From Hemerocallis citrina (lineage: Eukaryota > Streptophyta > Magnoliopsida > Asparagales > Asphodelaceae): DNA of 64,000 nt. The notes below the pieces were generated by a model. That model did not search any database. It saw nothing but the letters and a program-made list of their open reading frames with translations, and was not told the DNA's origin. Every line of letters starts with the position of its first letter. Position 1 is the stretch's first letter. The DNA lies in assembly GCA_017893485.1 (NCBI GenBank), contig CM030367.1, forward strand, positions 141,377,089 to 141,441,088, given 5' to 3'. A program made the translations under genes and the position numbers. Of the stretch, positions 33,268 to 44,230 are shown piece by piece.

Positions 33268-36200
33268 TGTAACACCCCACAATTTATTTTTTTATTAAAA
33301 ATGCATTTTTTTTATTTTTGCACGTATGATGCATGTGCAAATTTTTATTCTTATTTTGTTGTTCTCATTTACAAATTTTTAGCATGCATAAGTTTTAATT
33401 AGCCTTCTTTTGATCCTTGGACCTATAGATTAAAATCTAGCCCATTAGGAGAAGATCCCACTAGGATAATTAAATTAATTAATTAGAAGTGAGCCCATGA
33501 ATCAAGCCCATTAATAAAATCACAAATTAAGTTGAGCTTGGACTATTACATGACAAGTTACAACTTTTAGTACACATTTAAAGTTATAGAAATGCATTTA
33601 TATTTGTATGTGCAAGTGTGCACATGCACTAGTTGATGCTTGGCCGAGTTGTAGCCTAGAGTTAGGCTAGGTTTGGGCTAGGGGAGATGGAGAGTTGGAG
33701 GTTATAGGAGTTGAGATGATGAAAGGTTGGGAAAGGTGAAGAGTTGTAGATTTTAGGAATTTAGAACATGAAGAGTTGTAAAAATAATATGGAGAGTTAT
33801 TAGGTGTAAAATTATGCATAATAGACTCTCACAAAATCTTATAAATAGAGCCCCCATTTCCCATTCTCATTTGCACCAAAAACATTATCAAAATAAGAGA
33901 AAGAAAGAAAAGAAAGAGAGTAAGAGAGTTCCATTGCTAGGAGAAGAATCCATTGCTAGGAGAAGAAGCCAATGCTAGGGGGAGAAGTCTTACTAGGAGT
34001 CTTTGGAGCTAGAAGTGGTGTTCTATTTTCTTTCATTGTTCAAGCTTCACAAAAGGTGGGTGATTTCATTATTTTCTAATGTAGGATATGTATGCTAAAA
34101 TGAGTATTATAAGAAGAATTTTGATGAGAAAATTATAAAATTCATGTTAGTATAGTATGATATGTATGAAAGTAGTTTTGTTGTGATTAAGAAATAGATA
34201 CCATGCTAAAGATAAGAATCCTTTTATGTTATAAACTATATTAGTATGTTGCAATTGTTGTGCTTATGAAATTTGTGACCACATCATACTCTAATAACTA
34301 AGAAAAGAAGAAAGAAAGAAATCTTAGTTAGTATTTTATAAAGTATCGACATTGTATGTCCTAATTGAGAAAAATATGAACTATTGCATGAAAGGGTATT
34401 CTTGTTCAAGTAAATACACTAGTATTATTATAAGAGTGTAATTTGTGGAAAAAAAATGAGAACACCCCTATTGGTTATGAACACTAGTTGTCTTTTGTAA
34501 ATTGAAGTTTTTAAAAAGAAACCTAGGTATATGTGAAAAAAATAAGAAAGAGAATTATTTAAATGAGCGGAAATAGTGTTTAAAAGGATTTGAAAATTGT
34601 TGCTTACTAGTTTTAAAATTCTAATATCAAGAAAGAGTTTATTTCACAACTATTAGAAAGATTTTTATCTTTTGAATAAACAAGTTTCATGGAAAAAGAA
34701 ACATTTTTCTGAATAGTTGAACAAAAGTACATTTGTACATTTTCTAAACAGAAAATACACATAGACTTACTGATTAGCCAGTGCAACCAGAGTCTTGTTT
34801 ATAAAAGATCTTGGGTTCAAAACTTGATAGTCTCATCTATTTTAATTCTTTCATTTTTAATTCCGAAACTGAGGGTCAGTATATGGCCTTTTCGACCTAG
34901 GATGTTGACACCAAAGTCCAAGGGACTGATTGGCTAGCCGGGCTGGGTCTGGGCTTTGACCGTCGTTGACCTGGGGGCATGGGTTCGAAACCCCGACCCT
35001 TCTTTTAATTTTCTTTTGGTTCTTTTTTATCATGAATAGCTTGTTTTGATATATCTTTGGTTTTAAATCATGAATAGCTTGTTTTCTGAATTAGAATAAA
35101 ATCTTAGTATCAATAAAATAAGAGATGGAAATATTTAGAAATAGTTCTTGTATATATTTTTTTGAAGTGTAAAAAGAAATAAAATTTTGAGGATATAATT
35201 TTGTGGTGAAAAGTAGTATTTTGTAAATTTATCTTTTAAGAAGAATTGCACTTGTGTCATGTTTAATAAATATTCTGTGAATTGAAACATTGTGATAACT
35301 TAGAATTGTCATAACAATTCATGTAGTGAAAATTGTGTACTTGAAAGTAATGCTTGGTTAAAAAGAATGTGAATAAACAACTAGATCATGAATAGTGTCG
35401 AGATTGTGAATATTTTTGTGAATAAGTTAAAAGATAAAATTATCTAGGTTTAAGACATGATTATTTAAGGGTGTGAATACTCATGATTCTTGTACATGAA
35501 AAACTATGATTTAAGCGTTAGTAAGACCTCAGTTACTGGCACCATTGAAAGAAAGTTTTGAGAAATGATTTCGAGATATTGTCGTGGGGCGATCTCGTAT
35601 TTTGTGTACAAGTCCGGTAGGAGGTAAAACTAATTCTAGGAATGGTAACTCATTCATATCTTGAACCAAATAACTAGGCACATAAGTGAAGATGTAGTAA
35701 ACCTGGGCAAACATAAGTGGGGTGCTTTATATAGTCGGCGGTGGATCTCCGTGGCTATAAACCCAGTCGGCGGACTGAGGTTGCTTTATGGGAGACAGGT
35801 TTTTATATTTAAATCCGGGACTTAGCATAGTTAGGCGGATAGTTTGCCGTCTCCAATGTATATATGTATACCGGGGATAGGAGGGGCACTTGCGGGATGA
35901 TTCGCACGATGAGGGAACCGTTATAATAGCCAGCGAGGCTCGGACCCATATTTGTGGAATGATCTAAACCTTACTTTATTACTGGGTAGTTATCATGGTG
36001 AGGGATCGAGCCCTTTATTGTGGAGTACGTAGGCGCATGCCCTCGGACCTATGTAATATTGGATATATAGAATCCGAACAAATGTGCATTAATGTCATCC
36101 TAGAATAAAAATGTGTTCATTAGGCATTAAGGCATGGTAGTCACAATTTAACACTTTATTCTTCATTCATCTTTTGTGATTTTTGTTAAAGTAATGAAAT

Positions 36201-36555
36201 CGTTATATGTACGGCATAGAGAGGATAGCCGAGTATAATACTTTCGTCAGATGTAAGTGACAAACGTGCCCACAGCTTGATATGTAGGTAATGGACTTTG
36301 CTATGAAGATGTTATGATGAAATCAATAATTTATTTGATGAAGTTGTACAAGTTATATGTTGTTTTCAATGTTGTAATCTTTTATTCTTCCGCTGTGTAA
36401 ACAAAGATGTAATGAACTCTGATGTATTATTGAAAAAGTTTTAATTTCCTTGTAAAATTGTACGAAGTGAAGTAAAGATCCTGTGAAATCTCGAATTCGG
36501 TCTTATTTGAAATCTCGAAGTAAAGATCCGTTCGAATTCGGTCTTATGTGTAAAC
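33268..36555 (+). repeat. Candidate long solo LTR (Tekay/Del-like)
   Basis: Begins TGTAACACCCCACAATT, a start common in gypsy chromovirus LTRs. It has a TATA box (TATAAATAG at about 33840), small duplications (the GAGAAGAATCCATTGCTAGG block near 33940) and, from 35500, moderately GC-rich non-coding sequence with repeated GTCGGCGGA. No open frame above 61 codons and no gag or pol wording occur in 3.3 kb, which fits a solo LTR. A matching end and target duplication were not found. The end near 36555 is a guess, based on where the TTAACCC palindromes of the host element resume. Confidence 0.45.
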
Positions 36556-36755
36556 AAAGATCACTTAACCCGTTATTGTTAATAACAGGTTAAGTACAGG
36601 GATTTTGACAGTGTTAAATGTTTAACTTATTGAAAACTTGGTATGTAGGGGCTGAAGGTCTTCCGATATCATACAACTTAGCCCGTTATTGACGATAACG
36701 GGTTAAGATCACTTAACCTGTTATCGTCAATAACGGGTTAAGCAGAGGGATTTTG
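36556..36755. repeat. Right internal TTAACCCGTTA palindromes
   Basis: At least three hairpins of the type CTTAACCCGTTATTG...AATAACGGGTTAAG, the same as those at 30480-31135, with AGGGATTTTGACAG repeated after each block. Confidence 0.8.
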
Positions 36756-37254
36756 ACAGAACTTTCGGATGTGTGGAATCTATGTGTTTTGGTTGCTACA
36801 AATACAATTTCACAAAATTAGTTCTTTCACAACAACTTCTCCAGATGATTCACACCAATTCAGCAATTCACATTAATTTGAAGAATGAGTTCATTCATAA
36901 AAAGTAAATAACGTTCATTCACAGACCAAAAGCCATGAGTTCACTTCACAACAATGTATATAATAGAACAGATAACTTCTTAACAATTTTAAAGAAAACA
37001 TTTACAATGTCAAAATGTTCACAAAAAATTCAAATCAATTCAGTTCTCAAGAATTTTCACATCAATTATACAACCCGAAACTTTGTAAATATAAAAAACT
37101 TTATCAACAGCTTCTTCAGGTTGGCTTCCATGCATGTCCGGTATTTATCTACAACAATTTATCAACATAGAAACAAACTATGCATTAGTTATTTGAAGAA
37201 TAAAATCATCAACCAAATACTAAACTACTAATAACGAACCAATTGTTAGATACT
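36756..37254. other. AT-rich non-coding DNA
   Basis: AT-rich sequence downstream of the PMD gene; it could contain its 3' end. The open frame at 36935-37231 is Asn/Ile/Lys-rich and looks like chance. Confidence 0.4.
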
Positions 37255-39510
37255 ACCTTTTACGGCCATGCGGTTTGCGACCGCTTGGTGTGAATTTATC
37301 GGAAGGGTTCCGCTTCCTTTGAGGATTTCGCAGTCTGCCTTGTGTCCCTGGGGATTGAGGGTCATCCGACCACTGCTCCTCCACAACTTCTTCAGGTGGT
37401 TACTGTTGTTGGACTTGTTGTGGCTCGGCGATGTGAATTTCCTGCCTTGTTACGCTCTTTCGCGTAGAACCCGTTGTTTGCATGTTGGCTATCAAATACG
37501 CATCAAGTTGCGGACCTTCACCCACGTCCTCAAGACTACGGCGACACGGCTGTAGCATCTCTCGCATTAGCTCCTTAATGCTCTCGGGTACCTTACTCTT
37601 CAAGACGCGAGTAGCTATCCGAACGTTTTTCCTTATGTTTTCAATCTACATTAGGTTGAAAATTTCAATTTAAACAACATGAATACTAAATATATCACCC
37701 ACCTCCTCAAATAACAATACATGCATAATAAATATATGAAAATGGGTGAAATTTGACTAACCAAGTTCCGATATGTCGACGTCTTTGGTTGGTACATCGG
37801 CTGGGAAGAGCAATATGCCGGAGGTGGTTCTACCTCGATTGGGGGAATCAGAATCTACACACCCGCTGGTACAGTGGCCCGTGGGGAAACATACAACCGT
37901 GTAATCCTCTTGTACCACATTATGTAAATCTGTTGGTAGGGCCCATCATACGGTATCGCAAAGTACATCCTGTTCGGTGTCATTTGATACCGCTTGGTGT
38001 TCCAGTTGGCTACATGGATCTGGTGGAAATCAGCCCAATCGAAGTTGGGCACTCGACCCGTTCCTCTCCCCTCGTGCAACTTTTTATCATAAACCCGGAC
38101 GTCAGGAATCTTCTGCTGATATCCGAACTGCCGCATTACTCTATCCGGATACTGGAACTCAACAACAGAAGAATTCATAAGTGGTGCGGCCGTCAACCAT
38201 AGCGCACCAACCAAACAAACTGGTGGAACCCTTTCCAACCTGGCGGTCGAGTAGGGTTCCCAATTGACGAACTCGTCCCGCCAGCTATCCAACTCATCTC
38301 TATAGTAGGTAAGATATTTACGTGGGTTATCGACCCACGTGTGCCTCCCCGCCCAATATACTCCTAAGAGAGGTAACAACTCTGGCACCCTCAGGTCGGC
38401 CAACCAATCCGGTGTTGGTTCAATAATATGGGGACGTCCAATGTGGATGTGTTCCACACTCTAGATTTGGAGTAGTACCATCGGTCCACCCATTTGTACG
38501 GCACCTAATGAACATGCACACAAATTCCTATAGAGTAGCACCAATGCTGCACTCTCCCAACTGAAATGGTCCGCATAACAGAAATTTTCCAACAACCATA
38601 GATACATTAGCGACACGGTCGAACCGGATGAGTTAGGGAAGATCACTTCTCCGATCATACTAAAGATGTACGCACGAGCATAGTAGATTATGGTTTTCTC
38701 GTCCGAATCGGGGGTCAAATAATCCTCCTCGAACTGCAGTTTCAACCAACTAATATACAGTGATTTCCCGTCGAATATTTCATTTCAAAATTCATCTTCT
38801 GCTTCGTCTTTCGCAGCTTCTATTTGTTGATATAATAAATCTTCATCATAATCTTTGAGAATATTATCGAGGATTTCTTTTTCAACGTCCTCTCTTTCTT
38901 GGGCCACCGACACCTGGAGGTCGATACCGAGCAAATCACGAACAACTGCTACTCGGTCAAAGTCCATGCTGCCCGTCACGACAACCCCATCTATTGGTAG
39001 CCCAGTTATGAGGGCTACATCTTGCAGAGTGACAGTCATCTCACCCATGGGTAGGTAGAATGTATGTGTCTCCGGCCTCCATCGCTCGACAAGAGTTGTA
39101 AGTAATGGCTGATCCAGCTTCACTGCTCCCATAAATCTAGCTCCATAGAAACTGGCCTCAATCAAGTACGGTGTGATATGGGGGTCAAAACGAAGAACCG
39201 CGTGCTTTCGGAAGTTACATTTCTTAGCGGACCCATCCTACACGGCTTTGGATCGGTGTATGTCCTGCAACGTGAGTAAGCTTGAGTCCAACGGTCCATG
39301 AGGTGTAACGGAAATCGAGAATGAAGGACCTGCCTCAGCAGATGTAGACTGACGGCCACCAACCTACACAAACAAAGATAAATGTTATTATTATTGAGAT
39401 AATATTGCATATTCGTATTTAAAACCAATAATAATAATCAATCTTACCTCCGTAATTGGTATGCCACTAGCGCTACCGGAAGGGCTTCTCGGTCGTCTTG
39501 TTCTAGCTAT
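37255..39510 (-). pseudogene. Plant mobile domain (PMD, MAIN/MAIL1-like) gene
   Basis: Minus strand. A first coding piece (about 39447-39510) ends at a GTAAGA donor, and an 83-bp intron (39364-39446) leads to exon 2. Exon 2 has GPLDSSLLTLQ...HRS, then LVERWRPETHTF and GEMTVTLQDVALITGLPIDG (38785-39165), the PMD signature. The same frame continues with YYARAYIFSMIG, FSWESAALVLLYRNLC and GGPMVLLQ (38461-38745), then HIGRP and the C-terminal part (37765-38457). A further intron near 37650-37765 precedes a last exon (37255-37645) ending in a basic PHGRKR tail. In-frame stops at 38785, 38461 (where the family has Trp), 37855 and 37400 show decay by point mutation without loss of the frame. PMD proteins are nuclear; in Arabidopsis, MAIN and MAIL1 affect transposon silencing and gene expression. 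The domain is also known inside plant transposons. Confidence 0.85.
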
Positions 39511-39631
39511 TTATCTATGGAGAAAAAATTAAGCTTAGTTGATATGCGTTACATCCATTTATCTATCATCAATAAACATAGCAAAATTGTGAAAAAAAAA
39601 GCACAAATGACAACGAAAAATAGCAATACAA

Positions 39632-41280
39632 TGCAACTTGGTCGGATTCACGTAGCACAAGCCACTCCAACTTGTAGAAGTGAGTTTCGACTCATGGTTG
39701 GAGAGATACGGGCAAATATCACTTTATTTGGTTGAAAAAACTCAAATAAATCGATACATGGCCGTATCTCTCGAACCATGAGTCAAAACTCACTTCTACA
39801 ACTTGGGGTGGCTTGTTCTAGGTGAGACCAGCCTACTCACAAAGTTACGTATTTTTTGAAAGCCGTTTGTAGGGTTTTCTAGTCTAAACGCACTAAAAAG
39901 TTTCCAACTTTATTTACTTCTTATGCGAGGAACGTAAGGAAACCGCACAAACGGCATCCCAAATTTATAAAACTTTCCACCTTGCTTGGTCTCACCTAGA
40001 ATAAGCCACCTCAACTTGTAGAAGTGAGTTTCGACTCACGGTACGAGAGATATGGCCGTGTATCACTTTATTTGAGTTTTTTACAACCAAAATCGATACA
40101 GGCCCGTATCTCTCGAACCGTGAGTCGAAAGTCCCTTCTATAAGTTGGTATGGCTTGTGCTAGGTGAGACCAATCTACTCACAAATTTTCGTATTGGAAC
40201 CAGTTAGGAGGGTTTTCTAGTCTAAACGCACTACAAATTTTCTAAGTTTAATTACTTCTTATACGAGGAACGTGACAAAATCACACAAATGGCATCCAAA
40301 ATTTATAAAACTTTGCAGCTTGTTTGAATTTACCTAGCACAAGTCATCCCAACTTGTAGAAGTGAGTTTTCACTCACAATTCGAGAGATACGGCCGTATA
40401 TCTCTTTATTTGTGTTTTTTACAACCAAAAGCGTTACACGCCCGTATCTCTCGAACCGTGAGTCGAAACTCACTTCTACAAGTTGGGATGACTTTTGCTA
40501 CGTGAGAACATTATAGTTACAAAGTTTTGTATTTTTTGGAAGTTGTTTGAAGGGTTTTCTAGTCTAACCGCACTAAACGCTTTCTAAGTCATTTACTTCT
40601 AATGCAAGGAACGTGAGATTACCGCACAAACGGTATCCAAAATTTATAAAACTTTGCAACTTGCTTGAATTCACCTAGCACAAGTAATTCCAACTTGTAG
40701 AAGTGAGTTTCAACTCACGGTTGGAGAGATACGGCCGTATATCGTTTTATTTGGGTTCTTTTCAAGCGAAAGCGATGCATGCCCGTATCTCTCAAACCGT
40801 GAGTCGAAACTAACCTCTACAAGTTGGGTTTGCTTGAGCTACATGAGACCATCCTAGTCGCAAAATTTTTTATTTTTGGGAGGTCGTTTGAAGGGTTTTC
40901 TAGTATAACCGCACTAAACGATTTCTAAGTTATTTACTTCTAATGCGAGGAATGTGAGAAAACCGCACAAACGGCATCCAAAATATATAAAACTTTACAA
41001 CTTGCTTGAGTTCACCTAGCACAAGCCACTCCAACTTGTAGAAGTAAGTTTCGACTCACGGCTTGCGAGATACAACCATGTACCGCTTTATTTTGTTTTT
41101 TTTAAACCAAAAGCGAACACACGACCGTAGACCGTATCTCTTGAATCGTTAGTCGAAACTCACTTCTACAAGTTGGGATGGCTTGTGCGGCGTGAGTCCA
41201 ACCTACTTGCAAAATTTCGTATTTTTTGAAGTTCATTTGGATGGTTTTCTATTGTAACCGCACTAAAACATTTGTAATTA
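39632..41280. repeat. Right subterminal array, five 340-bp units inverted
   Basis: Units are marked by AGTCTAAACGCACT-type ends at about 39881, 40219, 40561, 40902 and 41251, so spacings are 338, 342, 341 and 349 bp. The orientation is opposite to the array at 26250-27605, so the two arrays can pair. Each unit contains the internal hairpin described for the left array. Confidence 0.88.
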
Positions 41281-41735
41281 TTTTTGTATAAATCGAACGT
41301 GAAAAATCAACACAGATAAAACTAAGTTAGTAAGACAAACATTTCTATATTTACAAATTTTTAAATTCATTGGGCACTTGAATATATTAATCCTAATTGT
41401 AGCTTTTTTGGGGGACTTCAATATATTCAAAGTCTTCCCAATTCTACATCTACAAATTACTAAGACAACGAATTTTTGGGGCACTTGAATATATTAAAGT
41501 CTTCACCATTTTACATCTACAAATTACTCAAGCAAAGAATTTTTTGGCCACTTTCTAAATAATTTACTATGGAAAAATTGAAAAATCAACATAATTAAAA
41601 CTAATAAGGCAAAGAATTAGTCAATACCTTACAAAATAACTCCGAATTTAGCCATTAGTTCGATTTGTGGCCAAACTAGGATTTTGATTTGCTTTCTATG
41701 TAGATATTGGAAGAGAGATTGTATGAGAATGGAAG
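41281..41735. other. Non-coding DNA inside the right end of the giant element
   Basis: AT-rich, with a twice-repeated block (CACTTGAATATATTAA and ACATCTACAAATTACT) at about 41365 and 41480. No gene. Confidence 0.5.
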
Positions 41736-41754
41736 AGGATGAGGAAGACCAAAC

Positions 41755-41835
41755 GGAGCAGTGCACTACCGGAGCAAACGGAGGAGTTGGAGCAAACGGA
41801 GGAGTTTGAGCAAACGGAGGAGTTTGGAATAGGGT
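41755..41835. repeat. GAGCAAACGGAGGAGTT minisatellite
   Basis: About four tandem copies of an 18-24-bp unit. In one frame it encodes EQTEEF repeats within an open frame at 41739-41966, which runs into the TIR. Probably a repeat rather than a gene. Confidence 0.7.
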
Positions 41836-41889
41836 TGGGGTTCTTGGGTTTGCTTTCGGCCAAAAAACAAAATAGAGAGTGGGAAAAGA

Positions 41890-42124
41890 TCGAGGAGGAA
41901 GAAGAACTGTATACAGATCTGAAATTCGAACTTTGCCTTAACCCTTCCTTGGCAACGACGGGTTAAGACAATATTTTTTTATAAAATTTAGCCTTAACCC
42001 GCCGTTGCCGACAAAGGGTTAAGGCTAAATTTTATTAAAAAAATATATGGGTTTGATCCAATGGCCCAGATCAAAGTTCGCACAGGTCTGTGCACACAGA
42101 CCCGTTTGCAACCGAAGAAGCCCC
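41890..42124. repeat. Right terminal inverted repeat of the giant element
   Basis: Inverse complement of 25404-25640, including both TTAACCC hairpins and the GGTCTGTG...CACAGACC palindrome. It ends CCGAAGAAGCCCC in a C run (42121-42130) that blurs the last bases. Confidence 0.88.
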
Positions 42125-42128
42125 CCCC

Positions 42129-42130
<2 letters not shown>

Positions 42131-42179
<49 letters not shown>

Positions 42180-42362
42180 GAGAGAGAGAGAGAGAGAGAG
42201 AATTAAATAAATAAATGAGTTATTTTGGGGGATTTGAATTTGAGTTTTGAGGAAAATCTTTTGGGGAGAAAATGTGTTTTGTAAGATTAGATTTGGGCCT
42301 TTGATTTTGGGGGGATTGAAGGTGAGCCACTTGATAGCTTTCTTTGTGTTTTATTATATATA
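42131..42362 (-). mobile_element. Helitron copy 2, right remnant (5' end)
   Basis: (AC)n (42131-42176) and (AG)n tracts, then about 135 bp matching the right part of copy 1 up to GCTTTCTTTGTGTTTTATTA, the Helitron 5' end read on the minus strand. The terminal TC is lost in a TA run. Together with 25312-25403 this is the Helitron that received the giant element. Confidence 0.7.
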
Positions 42363-42556
42363 TTAGATTTGCCCGTGGGCACGTGCCTACGGCACGTCTT
42401 CAGAACGATATAGCATATGAAAAGCCTTGTAAACAGTAAATCAACAATTATATAGCTCAAGTTTGAATAGTATGGCAATAATTAGTTGTAAATAAAAGTC
42501 CATGTTTTCATTAGTATATGTTTAAAAATTGGGGTATAAATGTCCATGTTTCCATA

Positions 42557-42616
<60 letters not shown>

Positions 42617-42798
42617 TAAAAGGTATATAGGTAAAAGGGATATGAGCAACTTGCTCAGTTAGTAAATGAGCAATTGATTATGTGGCATGCATATGATACA
42701 TTGGACATCTAGCCCTTTTAATGATTTTTCAATCATATGTATGCCACATTATCAATTGCTTATTTACTAAATGAGCAAGTTGCTCATACCCTTTTTTT

Positions 42799-42849
<51 letters not shown>

Positions 42850-43010
42850 TAAATAAAGGAGTTGTTTTGGGGATTTGAATTTGAGTTTTGGGGAAAAACT
42901 TTTGGGGGGGAAAATATGTTTTGTGTAGTTAGATTTGGGCCTTTGATTTTTGGAGAATTGAAGGAGAGCCACTTGATAGCTTTCTTTGTGTTTTATTATA
43001 TATATATATA
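42363..43010 (-). mobile_element. Helitron copy 3, with a nested MITE
   Basis: The 3' end on the minus strand is GGGCAAATCTAA|T (42363-42366) behind a GTGCCGTAGGCACGTGCCCACGGG-type hairpin. The CTAA end obeys the CTRR rule. The inside matches copy 1 (TTCAGAACGATATAGCATATG and onwards), and the right end again reads GCTTTCTTTGTGTTTTATTA. It lies directly beside copy 2 on the left and the 3' end of copy 4 on the right. A MITE (42630-42801) and TA tracts interrupt it. Confidence 0.75.
42630..42801. mobile_element. MITE with TIRs of about 65 bp and TA target
   Basis: The left end GGTAAAAGGGATATGAGCAA and right end TTGCTCATACCCTTTTTTTCCC are inverted copies. The match continues inward through TTGCTCAGTTAGTAAATGAGCAA and GTGGCATGCATATGA for about 65 bp per arm. 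TA flanks both ends. The element is 172 bp, non-coding and foldable. Confidence 0.8.
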
Positions 43011-43050
43011 CTAGGTATGCCCATGGCACGTGCCTACGGCACGTATGCAA
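43011..43050 (-). mobile_element. Helitron copy 4, 3' end only
   Basis: On the minus strand: a GTGCCGTAGGCACGTGCCATGGGC hairpin region, then ATACCTAG|T. It belongs to the same family as copies 1 and 3 by hairpin and CTAG end, but the sequence to the right differs and its 5' TC end was not found. Confidence 0.6.
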
Positions 43051-43489
43051 AACTGCATATAAATTTATTTTGAGTTATTTGGTTGGGTGAAATGCGTATA
43101 AATTTATGCATTACACATGCTAAAATCAAAAATCATTCAATATACCTCTTTAACAATTATTCGTTAAAATATTTTAGTGAATTTATCTTTATTGCCCTTA
43201 AATATCTCAATATTGACTTATCCAATTCTTAAAAAAGCTAGATTTTTGTCAAGAAATGTGAGAACATCTATTAAAAATATGCACAATGACAGGAAAAAAA
43301 TTTGATTGTAAACAAATACAACCACCTTTCTAATACAATCATCTGTTCTATACAGGCCTCCTTTGAAATTATATTGCTTCCTAATAGTTTTCTAATACAA
43401 TCACCTTTAAATTGTTTACAGGCTAATATTCTAGGAGGAGGCACGTTATCGCGAAGAATGATTAATTAATTAAGTTGTTTAATAAAAAT
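43051..43489. other. AT-rich, no gene recognised
   Basis: May be the body of Helitron copy 4. No coding sequence seen. Confidence 0.4.
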
Positions 43490-44230
43490 TTCGACAGTCT
43501 TCTCTAAAATTTTACAGGCAGGATTGTAGAAAAAATTTCGACGGAATCTCTCCTGAAATATTAGTCCTTTTAGACAGTCAAATTGAATCTCTCCTGAAAA
43601 AATTAACATCACAGTCAGTCAAATTGAATCCTCCCCAGGCCAATCCAAGCAGCATCACACAAGCATCATATATGTAGGGCTCGGGGGGGGAAAATCTTCA
43701 TATGACTAAAGATATAAAATAAAAGACCAAGATATCGTTTGGAAACATAATAGATTTTAGAAAATTTTGTAAAAATTTCTACAGAACCTCTCTTAAAATA
43801 TTAGCCATTTTACAGCAATTCCTTACGGAATTCTGCTCACAATTAAAAATTTAACATCACAGACAATAAATATGAATCCTTCCCAAGTCAATCCAAGCAA
43901 CATCACACAGGCATCATATATATAGGGCTCTGGGGGGGGGGGGGGGGGGGATCTTCATATGACTAAACATACAAAATAAAAACCATGATATCGTTTGTAC
44001 ATAATAGATTTTACAAAATTTAGTAAAAATTTTGACAGAACCTCCCCTAAAATATTAACCCTTTTACAGCAATTCCTTACAGAATTCTCCTAACAATTAA
44101 AAATATGACATCACAGGCAATAAATATCAATCCTCCCTTGGCGAAACCAAGCAACATCACATATGCATCACATATATAAGGCTTTGGGGGGAAAATCATA
44201 ATATAATGCAAGATACAAAATAAAAACCAA
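43490..44230. repeat. 250-bp tandem repeat, three units
   Basis: Each unit contains a TTTCGACAGAACCTCTC-like start, TTCCTTACAGAATTCT, CATCACA...GGCAATAAATAT and a CATCATATATATAGGGCTC mark followed by a G run. The marks fall at about 43664, 43912 and 44164, so the period is 248-252 bp. One G run reaches 17 bases (about 43934). Non-coding. Confidence 0.8.

Larger units (their letters stand above)
25404..42124. mobile_element. Giant TIR DNA transposon, Mutator-like, with transposase and PMD gene
   Basis: A 16.7-kb element bounded by TIRs of about 235 bp starting GGGGCTTCTTCGG. Within it: subterminal inverted arrays of 340-bp units, a FAR1/MURA-type transposase gene at the left (+), a PMD gene at the right (-), palindromic TTAACCC arrays, a telomere-like fold-back and a solo-LTR-like segment. 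The transposase with FAR1 DNA-binding, MULE and SWIM domains assigns it to the Mutator superfamily. Convergent genes starting near opposite TIRs repeat the mudrA/mudrB plan. The expected 9-11-bp target duplication cannot be read because both flanks are (AC)n; the exact right end may lie up to 6 bp further in a C run. Both genes carry stops. Confidence 0.8.

Noticed and set aside
37268..38202. Plus-strand open frames opposite the PMD gene
   Set aside because: Shadows of the minus-strand PMD exons, whose translation matches a known family.
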